Shown here in pieces: positions 1-8,223 of a DNA stretch of 64,000 nt. Under the pieces are notes generated by a model. It was not told the origin of the DNA, ran no database searches, and was given only the letters and a program-made list of their open reading frames with translations. Origin of the DNA: Marinobacter azerbaijanicus (lineage in GTDB: Bacteria; Pseudomonadota; Gammaproteobacteria; Pseudomonadales; Oleiphilaceae); the NCBI RefSeq assembly GCF_030250645.1, contig NZ_JASSVS010000001.1, positions 620,001-684,000 on the forward strand, written 5' to 3'. A program made the position numbers and the translations under genes. Numbering within the stretch: the first letter of the stretch is position 1; every line of letters begins with the position of its first letter.

Positions 1-411
1 TTCCTGCATCGCGCGGAACTGCTCAACCTTGTCCATGGCTCCCCACTGCTGATACAGATAAACCGCAGCGGCAGGAATCAACACCAGGCTGACGAGGGCA
101 ACAATAACGGAGCTCTTACCACTACTGACCTGGGCCGGAGACTCCAGCACACCCCGGTCGGCATCCGGCACGTCATCCAGCATGCTGCCTGCCAGCTCTT
201 CCTTCAGTTGCCGGTAGCTGTCCTCATCCATGGCACCCGCCTCGAACTCGCGGTCCAGTTCCGCCATGCGGCTGCGGTAAGCCAACAGATTCTGATTACG
301 TAGATCCAGCTCGGCGCGACGGCCCGAGCGATGGAAAAACAGCGGCGCGATGATAAAAACCAGCGCGAGTATGATCAGTGCGGCGGCGATGAGCCAGAAA
401 GTCTGTGTCAT
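1..411 (-). CDS. ccmI: CcmI, cytochrome c maturation apoprotein chaperone (partial)
   Basis: Only the first 137 codons are in the window; the gene continues past base 1. The N-terminus has a membrane segment at about residues 5-25, a charged cytoplasmic stretch rich in Arg/Glu, and a second membrane segment at about 93-115. This is the layout of the CcmI/CycH N-terminal domain, which precedes a periplasmic TPR region that is not visible here. In System I maturation CcmI binds the C-terminus of apocytochrome c and hands it to the CcmF/CcmH ligation complex. It is the last ccm gene of the operon, 73 bp after ccmH. No strong Shine-Dalgarno is seen before the ATG. Confidence 0.85.
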   Translation of the reverse strand, partial: MTQTFWLIAAALIILALVFIIAPLFFHRSGRRAELDLRNQNLLAYRSRMAELDREFEAGAMDEDSYRQLKEELAGSMLDDVPDADRGVLESPAQVSSGKSSVIVALVSLVLIPAAAVYLYQQWGAMDKVEQFRAMQE

Positions 412-484
412 GGAGCTGTCTAAGTCCGGTTAAAAGAGAGTAAGTGGCGATATTACGATGCTGTGGGGTCGGCTATTCCGTTCA

Positions 485-967
485 TCAGGACGTGCGGTCG
501 GAGTTATCATCAGCAAGCATTCTCGCTGCCCGGCCACGTTCCTCTTCTGATAGCGCGGTTTCGCCTTCACCATTGCGACGGGAACGGATCACGATAACGG
601 CAACCACCACAAACCCCACTGCGACGGCGATCGCTGGCGTGGCCCATAACAGGATTGTCCGGCGGTCTACCTCCGGCTTGTAACGGACAAACTCACCGAA
701 ACGGTCTACCAGGGCGCCGACAATGTCCTCATTGCTGGCGCCCGCGGACATCATCTGATAGACCTCATCCCGCATGTCCTTGGATATGGGGGCATTGGAG
801 TCTGCAATATTCTGGTTCTGACACTTGGGGCAGCGGAGCTCGGAAATCAGGTTATGGAATCGCTGCTCCTCGGTCCGGGAATCGAAGCTGTATACATCAC
901 TGGGCTCGGCCATCAGTGTTGGGCCAACGACCATCAGCAACAGACTGACCAGCAGGGGACGCATCAT
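485..967 (-). CDS. ccmH: CcmH, thioredoxin-like apocytochrome c reductase
   Basis: 160 aa, with a signal peptide (about 1-20), the redox motif LRCPKC (Cys46, Cys49) and a C-terminal membrane segment (about 104-126). The family motif LRCxxCQ is what reduces the CXXCH disulfide of apocytochrome c before haem attachment in the periplasm. This is the short, Pseudomonas-like CcmH; the TPR part found fused in E. coli is a separate gene here (ccmI). The start overlaps the stop of ccmG, consistent with translational coupling. Confidence 0.95.
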   Translation of the reverse strand: MMRPLLVSLLLMVVGPTLMAEPSDVYSFDSRTEEQRFHNLISELRCPKCQNQNIADSNAPISKDMRDEVYQMMSAGASNEDIVGALVDRFGEFVRYKPEVDRRTILLWATPAIAVAVGFVVVAVIVIRSRRNGEGETALSEEERGRAARMLADDNSDRTS

Positions 968-1503
968 CAGATTTTCTCCCTGTACCGCTTCACCAGAGGC
1001 TCGATATCCTCCTCCCAGACCTTTTCATTCACTACGCCAACATGGCGGTGGCGCACGATGCCATCGGCATCAATCACGTAGGTTTCAGGCGCTCCATAGA
1101 CCCCCAGATCAAAACCCAACCGACCCCGGGGGTCATAAATGGATACCTGATATGGATCGCCAAGCCGATCCAGCCAGATCAGGGCATCATCGCGATTGTC
1201 CTTGTAGTTCAGGCCGACAATCCGGATACCCTTCTCTTCAGCCAGCCAGACCAGGTCGTCGTGCTCATCACGGCAGGCCGGACACCAGGTACCCCAGACA
1301 TTGAGCAGGGAAACCTGTCCCTTGAATAACCCACGATCCAGCTCACGGTCCTCATCATGAAGATCCTGCAACTGGAATTCCGGTACCGGCTTGCCAATCA
1401 GTGCTGACTCCAGCTTGTTCGGATCCTTGCCGATACCGGCAAACAACACCACCCCGAGTACCACCGCCAGTATCACTGGAATGAAAAGAAAAACGCGCTT
1501 CAT
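967..1503 (-). CDS. ccmG: CcmG/DsbE, membrane-anchored thiol:disulfide oxidoreductase
   Basis: 178 aa. An N-terminal membrane anchor (about 4-23) is followed by a thioredoxin fold with the active site WCPAC (Cys74, Cys77) inside the CcmG-type context NVWGTWCPAC. The protein delivers electrons, received from CcdA/DsbD, to CcmH and apocytochrome c in the periplasm. A GAPETYVID segment near residue 138 carries the cis-proline loop region usual in the family. It overlaps ccmF by 4 bp upstream and ccmH downstream. Confidence 0.96.
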   Translation of the reverse strand: MKRVFLFIPVILAVVLGVVLFAGIGKDPNKLESALIGKPVPEFQLQDLHDEDRELDRGLFKGQVSLLNVWGTWCPACRDEHDDLVWLAEEKGIRIVGLNYKDNRDDALIWLDRLGDPYQVSIYDPRGRLGFDLGVYGAPETYVIDADGIVRHRHVGVVNEKVWEEDIEPLVKRYREKI

Positions 1504-3512
1504 GTCACTGCTCCCGCCGGATCCGGGCTGCGTCTGTCACCGTTCTGGTCCCTGGCCGGCGAATGGCTCTCCGATGCCTTCTCACGAATCCGATAACGGC
1601 GATCTGCAATTGCCAGGAACCCACCGGCTGCCATAAACAGTGAGCCCAGCCACAGCCAGCGCACCAACGGTTTGTACTGCATACGTATTGCCCAGGCGTC
1701 GTCGGAAACACGTTCCCCGATAGCCACGAACACATCCCGGAACAGACCGGCGTCAATCCCGGCTTCTGTCATGGTGTTACGCTGTACCATGTATTGGCGC
1801 TTCTCCGGATAGAGCGTGGACACGACCCGGCCGGTGCTGTCAGAAACCTCGAAACGCCCGTACTCCGCGGTAAAGTTCTTGCCCCGGCGGTTGCCGATCT
1901 CGGCAAACGCAACACTGTAGTCACCCACATCCGCCGTATCACCCGGCGACATCCGCACATCACGCTCAATGCCATAATTGGACGCCACTGTGGCACCAGC
2001 CATGGTGATGGCCAGGCCAAGGTGCCCCAGGACCATGCCATAGTAGCTCCGCGACTGGCGCGTCAATCCATGGATGCGCCCCTTTCTTGAAGCGGACTTG
2101 TCCCAGATATCCCAGAAGGTTGCAACGCTCACCCAGATGGCCGCGAAGAGACCGCCAAAGGCCCAGGGTTTGAAGCTGCCATAGCCCGCTATGACCGCCG
2201 TCGTTGCGACCATGCTGAGCGCCAGGGGCCAGAGTAGCTTGCGCCCCAGCCAGCCACCGTCGGTTTTCTTCCAGCGGGAGAATATGCCGACACCGAGCAG
2301 CAGGCCAGCAGCAATGGCCAGCGGGCTGAACGTCAGGTTGAAGAACGGCTCACCAATCGAAAGCCGTCCCATGTCCAGGTAATCCAGTACCAGCGGATAC
2401 AGGGTTCCGACCAGGACCAGCAACGTGGCCGCCACCAGCAGCACGTTATTGAGCAGCAGGAACACCTCCCGCGAAAGGCTGCCGTAACGTGACCGCACAT
2501 GCACCACCGGCGCCCGGAATGCGTATAGCGTCAGACTTGATACGATGGTGATTGCCAGCAGCGCAAGCAGGAAAGTGCCGCGATCGGGATCAGACGCGAA
2601 GGCGTGAACAGAGGTCAGCACGCCCGAGCGCACCAGGAAGGTTCCCAGCAGGCTCAATGCAAAGGTGACAATGGCCAGCAGCACTGTCCAGCTCTTGAAC
2701 ACCCCCCGTTTTTCGGTAACAGCAAGACTGTGCATCAACGCAGTGCCTGACAACCACGGCAACAGGGAAGCGTTTTCAACCGGATCCCAGAACCACCAGC
2801 CGCCCCAGCCAAGCTCGTAGTAGGCCCACCAGCTACCCAAGGCAATGCCCAAGGACAGGAATGCCCAGGCCACGGTTGTCCAGGGACGGGACCAGCGCGC
2901 CCAGGCGGCATCCAGTCTGCCGTTGATCAAGGCAGCAATGGCAAAGGCAAAGGCTACAGAGAAGCCCACGTAACCCATGTAGAGCATGGGCGGGTGGACG
3001 ATCAGACCAAAATCCTGCAGCAGCGGATTCAGGTCCGCGCCATCAGCAGGGACATTGGGAAGTGTGCGATCAAAGGGGTTGGAGGTGATGATGGTGAATA
3101 GCAGGAAACCCACTGTCACCATACCCAGAACCGCCAACACCTGGGACACCATCACAGCCGGCAAACGGCGACTGAATACGGCCACTGCCAGGGTCCAGCC
3201 CACAAGCATCAGCACCCAGAGCAGCAACGAGCCTTCGTGGCCACCCCAGACAGCGCTGAATTTGTAGTACCACGGCAGCATGCTGTTGCTGTTATTGGCC
3301 ACATAAGCCACGGAAAAATCATCCGTGACGAACGCATGGGTCAGTATCCCGAAAGCCAGTGCAACAAACACAAACAGCCCGGCCGACAGGGGCCTGGCAA
3401 AAGCCTGCAGTTGATCGCGGCCAGTCACCGAGCCCACGAGCGGGACCACGGAAAGCAGTACTGCCAGCAAAAGCGCAAGTATCAGTGCGATCTGTCCGAG
3501 TTCCGGATACAT
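1500..3512 (-). CDS. ccmF: CcmF, haem lyase of cytochrome c maturation
   Basis: 670 aa, strongly hydrophobic, with about 14-15 membrane segments. The tryptophan-rich WWD domain lies near residues 235-253 (GWGGWWFWDPVENA), and a conserved histidine is seen in HPPMLYMG (His173). CcmF is the core of the System I ligase: it reduces haem in holo-CcmE and attaches it to the CXXCH of apocytochrome c with CcmH and CcmI. The length fits the family (about 640-660 aa). The ATG is at 3512 and the gene overlaps ccmG by 4 bp. Confidence 0.97.
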   Translation of the reverse strand: MYPELGQIALILALLLAVLLSVVPLVGSVTGRDQLQAFARPLSAGLFVFVALAFGILTHAFVTDDFSVAYVANNSNSMLPWYYKFSAVWGGHEGSLLLWVLMLVGWTLAVAVFSRRLPAVMVSQVLAVLGMVTVGFLLFTIITSNPFDRTLPNVPADGADLNPLLQDFGLIVHPPMLYMGYVGFSVAFAFAIAALINGRLDAAWARWSRPWTTVAWAFLSLGIALGSWWAYYELGWGGWWFWDPVENASLLPWLSGTALMHSLAVTEKRGVFKSWTVLLAIVTFALSLLGTFLVRSGVLTSVHAFASDPDRGTFLLALLAITIVSSLTLYAFRAPVVHVRSRYGSLSREVFLLLNNVLLVAATLLVLVGTLYPLVLDYLDMGRLSIGEPFFNLTFSPLAIAAGLLLGVGIFSRWKKTDGGWLGRKLLWPLALSMVATTAVIAGYGSFKPWAFGGLFAAIWVSVATFWDIWDKSASRKGRIHGLTRQSRSYYGMVLGHLGLAITMAGATVASNYGIERDVRMSPGDTADVGDYSVAFAEIGNRRGKNFTAEYGRFEVSDSTGRVVSTLYPEKRQYMVQRNTMTEAGIDAGLFRDVFVAIGERVSDDAWAIRMQYKPLVRWLWLGSLFMAAGGFLAIADRRYRIREKASESHSPARDQNGDRRSPDPAGAVT

Positions 3513-3551
3513 CAGGGTTCTCCAACTATTTCAATAGAGTGGCCAGTGGGT

Positions 3552-4028
3552 TCAGTAACTGGCGGCCGCATCGCTTTCTGCGCCGGACATGGCTGCACGT
3601 TTACCAGCCGCTTTCTCCAGCGCTTCGTTCACCTCCGGAGGCATGTAGTTCTCATCATGCTTTGCCAGAACCTGGTCAGCAACGAAGCGGCCGTTTTCAT
3701 CAAGACGCCCCATGGCAACAACCCCCTGCCCCTCGGCAAACAGGTCTGGCAGGATACCGGTATACTCCACCAGAACCGATGAAGTGAAGTCCGTTACCTT
3801 GAACTCCACTTTCAGGCTTTCCGGATCCCGCAACACGGAGCCCTCTTCCACCATGCCACCGGCCCGTATCCGCACATCCACGGGTGCCTCTCCCTCCGCA
3901 ATCTGGCTCGGGTCGTAAAATAAATTGATGTTCTGTCGCAGCGCATAGGTGGTCAGGGCTACAGCCACCGACACCCCGGCAAGCAGGACAAGCACAATGG
4001 TGAGCCGTTTTTTGCGGATCGGATGCAT
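3552..4028 (-). CDS. ccmE: CcmE, periplasmic haem chaperone
   Basis: 158 aa. One N-terminal signal anchor (about 8-28) precedes an OB-fold beta domain. The haem-binding histidine is present in [12 protein letters not shown] (His124), followed by the conserved tyrosine (Tyr128). CcmE receives haem from CcmC as a covalent adduct on this histidine and passes it to CcmF. The C-terminal tail is Ala/Glu rich and probably disordered, as is usual. It lies 14 bp after ccmD. Confidence 0.97.
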   Translation of the reverse strand: MHPIRKKRLTIVLVLLAGVSVAVALTTYALRQNINLFYDPSQIAEGEAPVDVRIRAGGMVEEGSVLRDPESLKVEFKVTDFTSSVLVEYTGILPDLFAEGQGVVAMGRLDENGRFVADQVLAKHDENYMPPEVNEALEKAAGKRAAMSGAESDAAASY

Positions 4029-4042
4029 GGTTTGTCTACCAG

Positions 4043-4270
4043 TCAGTCTCGTGAAGGATCAATTCGGGTAAAGCTGGCGCCCGCGGGGGTGCTATCCCGC
4101 ACTGGCGCGGCGTCCATGCGGCGGCGCTGTTGCGCAATGACGAAACGACGCTGGCGCAGCGACCACAGCGTCGTGGCCCCCATTAGCAGGAAGAAAACGA
4201 AGTAACAGGCCCACACATAAGGCCCGTGCCCTCCCATAACCATAAACGCGCCAAACGAATCAAACGCCAT
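4043..4270 (-). CDS. ccmD: CcmD, haem exporter small subunit
   Basis: 75 aa with one membrane segment (about 17-38) followed by an Arg-rich cytoplasmic tail with the family-like [13 protein letters not shown] stretch. CcmD is the small partner of CcmABC and is needed for release of holo-CcmE. The family has little sequence conservation, so the call rests on size, topology and position between ccmC (4 bp away) and ccmE. Confidence 0.9.
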   Translation of the reverse strand: MAFDSFGAFMVMGGHGPYVWACYFVFFLLMGATTLWSLRQRRFVIAQQRRRMDAAPVRDSTPAGASFTRIDPSRD

Positions 4271-4274
4271 CGGA

Positions 4275-5018
4275 TCAGTTCCCCTGTGCCTGAACCAGTT
4301 CTTTTACCCAGCGGGTGCGGCCCTCTCGAGCCAGAATCTCGGTCTGCATCCTCAAACAGGCCAGCCAGCCGAAAATCAGATAGAGTCCAAGCACCGAGAG
4401 CAGCAGTGGCACCCACATTTCCGGGGGCATGCTTGGCTTTTCTGTCAGTTTGAAGGTCGCGGGCTGATGAAGGGTATTCCACCACTCCACGGAATACTTG
4501 ATGATAGGTATATTCACTACGCCCACCAGCACCAGAACAGCAACCGCCCGCGCCGAAGACTTCTCATCCGAAATGGCTGCGCCCAGGGCAATCACACCAA
4601 AATACAGGAACAGCAGGATGAGCATGGAGGTAAGACGGGCATCCCATATCCACCAGGTTCCCCAGGTAGGCTTACCCCAGACGGCACCGGTAAACAGGGC
4701 CAGAAAGGTCAGAACCGCGCCCACCGGCGCCACGGATTTAACAAACACATCCGCCAGTTTCATACGCCAGACCAGGGTGACCAGACCTGCAACCGCCATC
4801 ATGATATAGACGGACTGGGCCAGAAACGCCGAGGGCACATGAATAAAAATAATGCGGTAACTGTTGCCCTGAAGGTAGTCCTGGGGCGCAAAGGCCAGCC
4901 CCCAGCCAATACCGACAGCCAACATGGCAACGCCTGCCCAAAGCAGCCAGGGCATCAGTGTCGATGCGATACCGAAGAACCACTTCGGTGAGCCCAGCTT
5001 GTGAAAAATTTGCCACAT
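4275..5018 (-). CDS. ccmC: CcmC, haem-handling membrane protein
   Basis: 247 aa, six membrane segments. It carries the WWD domain (WGTWWIWDARLT, about 119-130) and the two periplasmic histidines that ligate haem, His60 (IHVPSA) and His184 (NTLHQPAT). CcmC binds haem at the periplasmic face and catalyses its covalent attachment to CcmE. Length matches the family. It follows ccmB by 21 bp. Confidence 0.97.
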   Translation of the reverse strand: MWQIFHKLGSPKWFFGIASTLMPWLLWAGVAMLAVGIGWGLAFAPQDYLQGNSYRIIFIHVPSAFLAQSVYIMMAVAGLVTLVWRMKLADVFVKSVAPVGAVLTFLALFTGAVWGKPTWGTWWIWDARLTSMLILLFLYFGVIALGAAISDEKSSARAVAVLVLVGVVNIPIIKYSVEWWNTLHQPATFKLTEKPSMPPEMWVPLLLSVLGLYLIFGWLACLRMQTEILAREGRTRWVKELVQAQGN

Positions 5019-5039
5019 CAGGTTGCTACCCTTCTACTT

Positions 5040-5765
5040 TTAACTGTTGGACAGACTGATTCTCAAAGCGGCTGCCGATGCAAAGGGAGCCAATGTCAGG
5101 GCCAGCACCAGAAACGCCCCCATCAACGCCAGTTGCCCTGCCACTGGCGCACCTTCGGAAGCCGCCATTACCGTTCCCGTGCCGAAAATCAGCACAGGAA
5201 TGTACAGCGGAATGATCAGCAGTGACAAGAGCACACCCGCCGATCGCAATCCGAGCGTTAACGCTGCCCCAATGGAGCCTATCAGGCTGAGTACGGGCGT
5301 TCCGATCAGCAGCGTTAGACACAAAACCGCAACAGAGTTCCCTTCAAGATGCACCATCACCCCAAGAACCGGCGTCAGCAGGACCAGTGGCAACCCCGTC
5401 AGCACCCAGTGCGCCAGGGATTTGGCCAGCACCAGCAGAAACAGTGGCTGAGGCTGAAGCACCAGTTGCTCCAGTGTGCCATCGTCGAAATCATGGCGAT
5501 ACAGGTGGTCAAGTGACAACAATACCGAAAGCAAGGCGGCTACCCATAGGATACCGCTACCGGCCTGCTGCAGGAATGACACTTCCGGGCTAACCCCAAG
5601 AGGAAAAAGGGTTACGACCATCACGAAAAACAGTAGCGGATTAAGAAGATCCTGAGGCTGCCGGAAGGCGGTCTTCACATCCCGCAGGAAAACGGCTTTC
5701 ATGGCAGTCGCAACGCCTACTGACAGGTCCGGAGAGCGCAGGGTGACACGGAACTCAGAGGCCAT
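5040..5765 (-). CDS. ccmB: CcmB, haem ABC exporter membrane subunit
   Basis: 241 aa with six predicted membrane segments and the family-typical N-terminal stretch RDVKTAFRQPQDLLNPLLFF. CcmB is the permease partner of CcmA; the CcmAB ATPase drives release of holo-CcmE from CcmC. The ATG at 5765 is chosen because GGAGG sits 8 nt upstream. It leaves an 11-bp overlap with ccmA. An internal ATG at 5702 would give 220 aa, nearer the E. coli length, but has no Shine-Dalgarno. Confidence 0.93.
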   Translation of the reverse strand: MASEFRVTLRSPDLSVGVATAMKAVFLRDVKTAFRQPQDLLNPLLFFVMVVTLFPLGVSPEVSFLQQAGSGILWVAALLSVLLSLDHLYRHDFDDGTLEQLVLQPQPLFLLVLAKSLAHWVLTGLPLVLLTPVLGVMVHLEGNSVAVLCLTLLIGTPVLSLIGSIGAALTLGLRSAGVLLSLLIIPLYIPVLIFGTGTVMAASEGAPVAGQLALMGAFLVLALTLAPFASAAALRISLSNS

Positions 5766-6393
5766 AATCATCACCTCCGCCAAGTGTGATTCTCTGCATT
5801 GATGGCAGGCGCAGCTCATGGTGCGTGGTAACAATGATCGCACCACCATTATCGACCCGTTCGGCAAGCAGCCGCTCCAGGGCAGCAACCCCGTGGATAT
5901 CGATTGCAGTAAACACCTCATCCAGGATCCACAGTGGCTCATCCGCTATCAACAGTCTGGCCAGGGCGACCCGACGCTGCTGGCCAGCGGACAGGTTGCG
6001 GCAGGGTACCGTCTGGAAACCGTCAAGTCCCGTGCCCTCCAGTGCCTGCCACAGAACCTTGTCAGATAATGAGCGGCGTCCGGCCATCAGGGCACGGAGG
6101 TTTTCCATGGGAGTGAGCAGAGGCTTGATGCCGGGACGGTGACCGAGATAGAGCATGTTGCGGAGAAATTCTTCCCGGTATCCATGGCGATGTTTGCCAC
6201 GCCAGAGCAGGTCACCGCTGTAACTGTCGTTCAGTCCGGCCAGTATCCGCAACAGAGTGGTCTTGCCGGAACCATTCGGGCCCTCGACACGGGTCAGAGT
6301 ACCGGGCAGTATGGAAAACGAGAGGTTCCGGAACAGAATCCGGTCGTCACGCTCACACTCAAGATTGACAGCCTGTAGTAACGGCTCAGACAT
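5755..6393 (-). CDS. ccmA: CcmA, haem exporter ATPase
   Basis: 212 aa ABC ATPase. Walker A GPNGSGKTT is at about 38-46, the signature LSAGQQRR at about 133-140, Walker B LWILDE just after it, and the switch histidine in VTTHHE near the end. It energises the CcmABCD complex that frees haem-loaded CcmE. It is the first gene of the ccm operon here. The upstream 163 bp up to the divergent FliK-like gene must hold its promoter: a perfect TATAAT lies at 6504-6509 on the minus strand, but no good -35 accompanies it. Confidence 0.96.
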   Translation of the reverse strand: MSEPLLQAVNLECERDDRILFRNLSFSILPGTLTRVEGPNGSGKTTLLRILAGLNDSYSGDLLWRGKHRHGYREEFLRNMLYLGHRPGIKPLLTPMENLRALMAGRRSLSDKVLWQALEGTGLDGFQTVPCRNLSAGQQRRVALARLLIADEPLWILDEVFTAIDIHGVAALERLLAERVDNGGAIIVTTHHELRLPSMQRITLGGGDDYGL

Positions 6394-6556
6394 CGGGGCC
6401 CCAGAGCTGGCTCAACGCGGAACAATCAACCGTCGTTGGAGATATACATTACTGACCCGGCGGGTTCAGACGTTCGGGAAGGCAAACATTGCCGGCGGGG
6501 CGTATTATAACGAAAGCGCCCCGGGAATACTCTTGTCTGACATCAAATCGGTAGCA

Positions 6557-7909
6557 ATGAAATTACCAAACGGTAACCCTGCACCACCGCAGAAAACAGA
6601 AGCACCCATGCCGGCACCCAGCCGGCCAGCAGGAGAGCGGCCGTCAGCGACAGCGGATGCAGCATCCGCACGGGCCCAGCTTGATCAGCTGAAGCTTGCC
6701 AACCGGGAAACCACGCTGGCACGGGTGGCCGAAGTGATCAACCGGCAATCCTCTGGCGGCACGCAGTTATTGCTGGATATACGAGGCCAGTCGCTGACCA
6801 TTCAGGCTGCTATCGGTAAAACATCCCTGGAAACCGGCGACTGGGTAAAGGTCATGCGGGCGGGTAATGAGCTTCAGCTGATGGGCAAGCTGGCCCAGGC
6901 ACCGGAAGCCGGCATTGCCCGCGCCCTGGCCCAGCGTCTGCCGTGGCAGCAGTCCATTGATGCAGGACTGGCGAAGCTCCTGACCACTCTGACACAGGGC
7001 CTCAAGCAGGATCCGTCTCCAGGCCAGCTACCCTCATCAAGGCCGGCTCAGCCACTGCCGGAAGCGGCCCGCCAGGCTATTGAACAGATAGTGGCAAGGC
7101 TCCCCTCCGGCACTACCCTGTCACCCGGCGCAGGCAGCCAGGCTGCAACCCCGCAACAGGTCCGCCAATGGCTTGCCGAAAGCGGCCTGTTTGCAGAATC
7201 CCGTCTGGCCCAGACCCCTGCCAGCCAACTCCCCGATCTCAAACTGGCTCTCGGCAGGGTGATTACTGCATTGCTGGCACAGCAGGGCAGCACTCCGGAA
7301 CAGTTCAACCGGCTGACCCCCATCCCGACCCCGGAACTGATGCAGGCGCCGCTGCAATTTCCGCAACCCCTGACGACGCCCCAGGCCCCCAGTGACGGTG
7401 AGCCGCCCAGTGTCGGGCAGATGCTCCGCCTGCTGGCAGGAATGCTCAATCGCATTACGGTGAATCAGCTCCATAGCCAGGCACTCACCGCCCGGGGCGG
7501 TGGCGACGCCCCGGCGCCAACCTCCACCCTGTTACTGGACCTGCCATGGCTGACGCCCCAGAATGAACCCAGGCTGGCACAGATGCGGATTGAACAGTAT
7601 CAGGAAGACAAGGGATCCGAAGGGAAGTCCCCGGCGCAGGCAACCACCGAGTGGCGGCTGTCACTGACCATGGACCTTGATGAGGCCGGCCCACTGCACT
7701 TCGATGTTGCCCTGCGGCACCAGGCAGTCAGTGCGCGGGTCTGGGCAGAAAAACAGAGCACCCTGCGCCGGGTGAATCAGGAGCTGCCCACCCTGCGGCA
7801 AAGCCTGACAGACCTTGGCCTGGAGGTCACAGACCTGGAATGCCGCCGCGGGACGCCCCAGACGAACATCACCCGCCTCGAACACAGACTGGTGGACACC
7901 CGGGCATGA
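6557..7909 (+). CDS. FliK-like protein with flagellar hook-length C-terminal domain
   Basis: 450 aa from the ATG at 6557. The first 330 or so residues are Pro/Gln/Ala-rich and low complexity. The last 130 or so resemble the Flg_hook (FliK C-terminal) fold, with the conserved-looking core VSARVWAEKQSTLRRVNQEL and LTDLGLEV. The canonical fliK is at 34972-36192, so this is a second FliK-like protein. It is followed with ATGA overlap by an FlhB C-terminal-domain gene, a pairing also known beside ccmA in Pseudomonas. A role in substrate switching of an export system is inferred from domain and neighbour. The Shine-Dalgarno is weak, so the start is uncertain; an open frame continues upstream. Confidence 0.72.
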   Translation: MKLPNGNPAPPQKTEAPMPAPSRPAGERPSATADAASARAQLDQLKLANRETTLARVAEVINRQSSGGTQLLLDIRGQSLTIQAAIGKTSLETGDWVKVMRAGNELQLMGKLAQAPEAGIARALAQRLPWQQSIDAGLAKLLTTLTQGLKQDPSPGQLPSSRPAQPLPEAARQAIEQIVARLPSGTTLSPGAGSQAATPQQVRQWLAESGLFAESRLAQTPASQLPDLKLALGRVITALLAQQGSTPEQFNRLTPIPTPELMQAPLQFPQPLTTPQAPSDGEPPSVGQMLRLLAGMLNRITVNQLHSQALTARGGGDAPAPTSTLLLDLPWLTPQNEPRLAQMRIEQYQEDKGSEGKSPAQATTEWRLSLTMDLDEAGPLHFDVALRHQAVSARVWAEKQSTLRRVNQELPTLRQSLTDLGLEVTDLECRRGTPQTNITRLEHRLVDTRA

Positions 7910-8223
7910 CAGCAAAGACACACCACAAGGACAACAGGGCGGCTATTGCGCTCAAATACGATGGCGAAAAAGCCCCTACCATCAGTGCAACCGGCACCCG
8001 TGAACTGGCAGAGGAAATAATCCGCATTGCCCGGGAACATGACGTGCCACTCTATGAAAACGCCGAACTGGCAAGCATCCTGGCCCGGCTGTCGCTGAAT
8101 GAAGAGATCCCGGAGTCGCTGTACCGCGTTATTGCCGAAATTCTCGCATTCGCGTTTCATATCCGGGGTCTGACACCCGATGATCGGACGCCGGAAGCGC
8201 CGGACAACTCAGCGGATCAGTGA
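7906..8223 (+). CDS. FlhB C-terminal-domain protein (FhlB/FlhB2-like)
   Basis: 105 aa, no membrane segments. From residue 12 it reads AIALKYDGEKAPTISATG and ends near EILAFAFHIRG, matching the cytoplasmic domain of FlhB/YscU-type export switch proteins. Compare AVALKYDQKKMAAPIVVAKG in the full FlhB at 29203-30339. The autocleavage motif NPTH is absent (DNRA in its place), so the protein starts where the cleaved C-terminal half of FlhB starts. ATGA overlap with the preceding FliK-like gene implies coupling. In other bacteria such proteins can partly replace the FlhB C-domain; that function is not shown here. It overlaps the convergent MoxR gene by 15 bp. Confidence 0.85.
   Translation: MTAKTHHKDNRAAIALKYDGEKAPTISATGTRELAEEIIRIAREHDVPLYENAELASILARLSLNEEIPESLYRVIAEILAFAFHIRGLTPDDRTPEAPDNSADQ

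Noticed and set aside
6504..6509. Perfect minus-strand TATAAT upstream of ccmA
   Set aside because: No acceptable -35 at 16-18 bp, so it is not listed as a promoter; it remains the best guess for the ccm operon.
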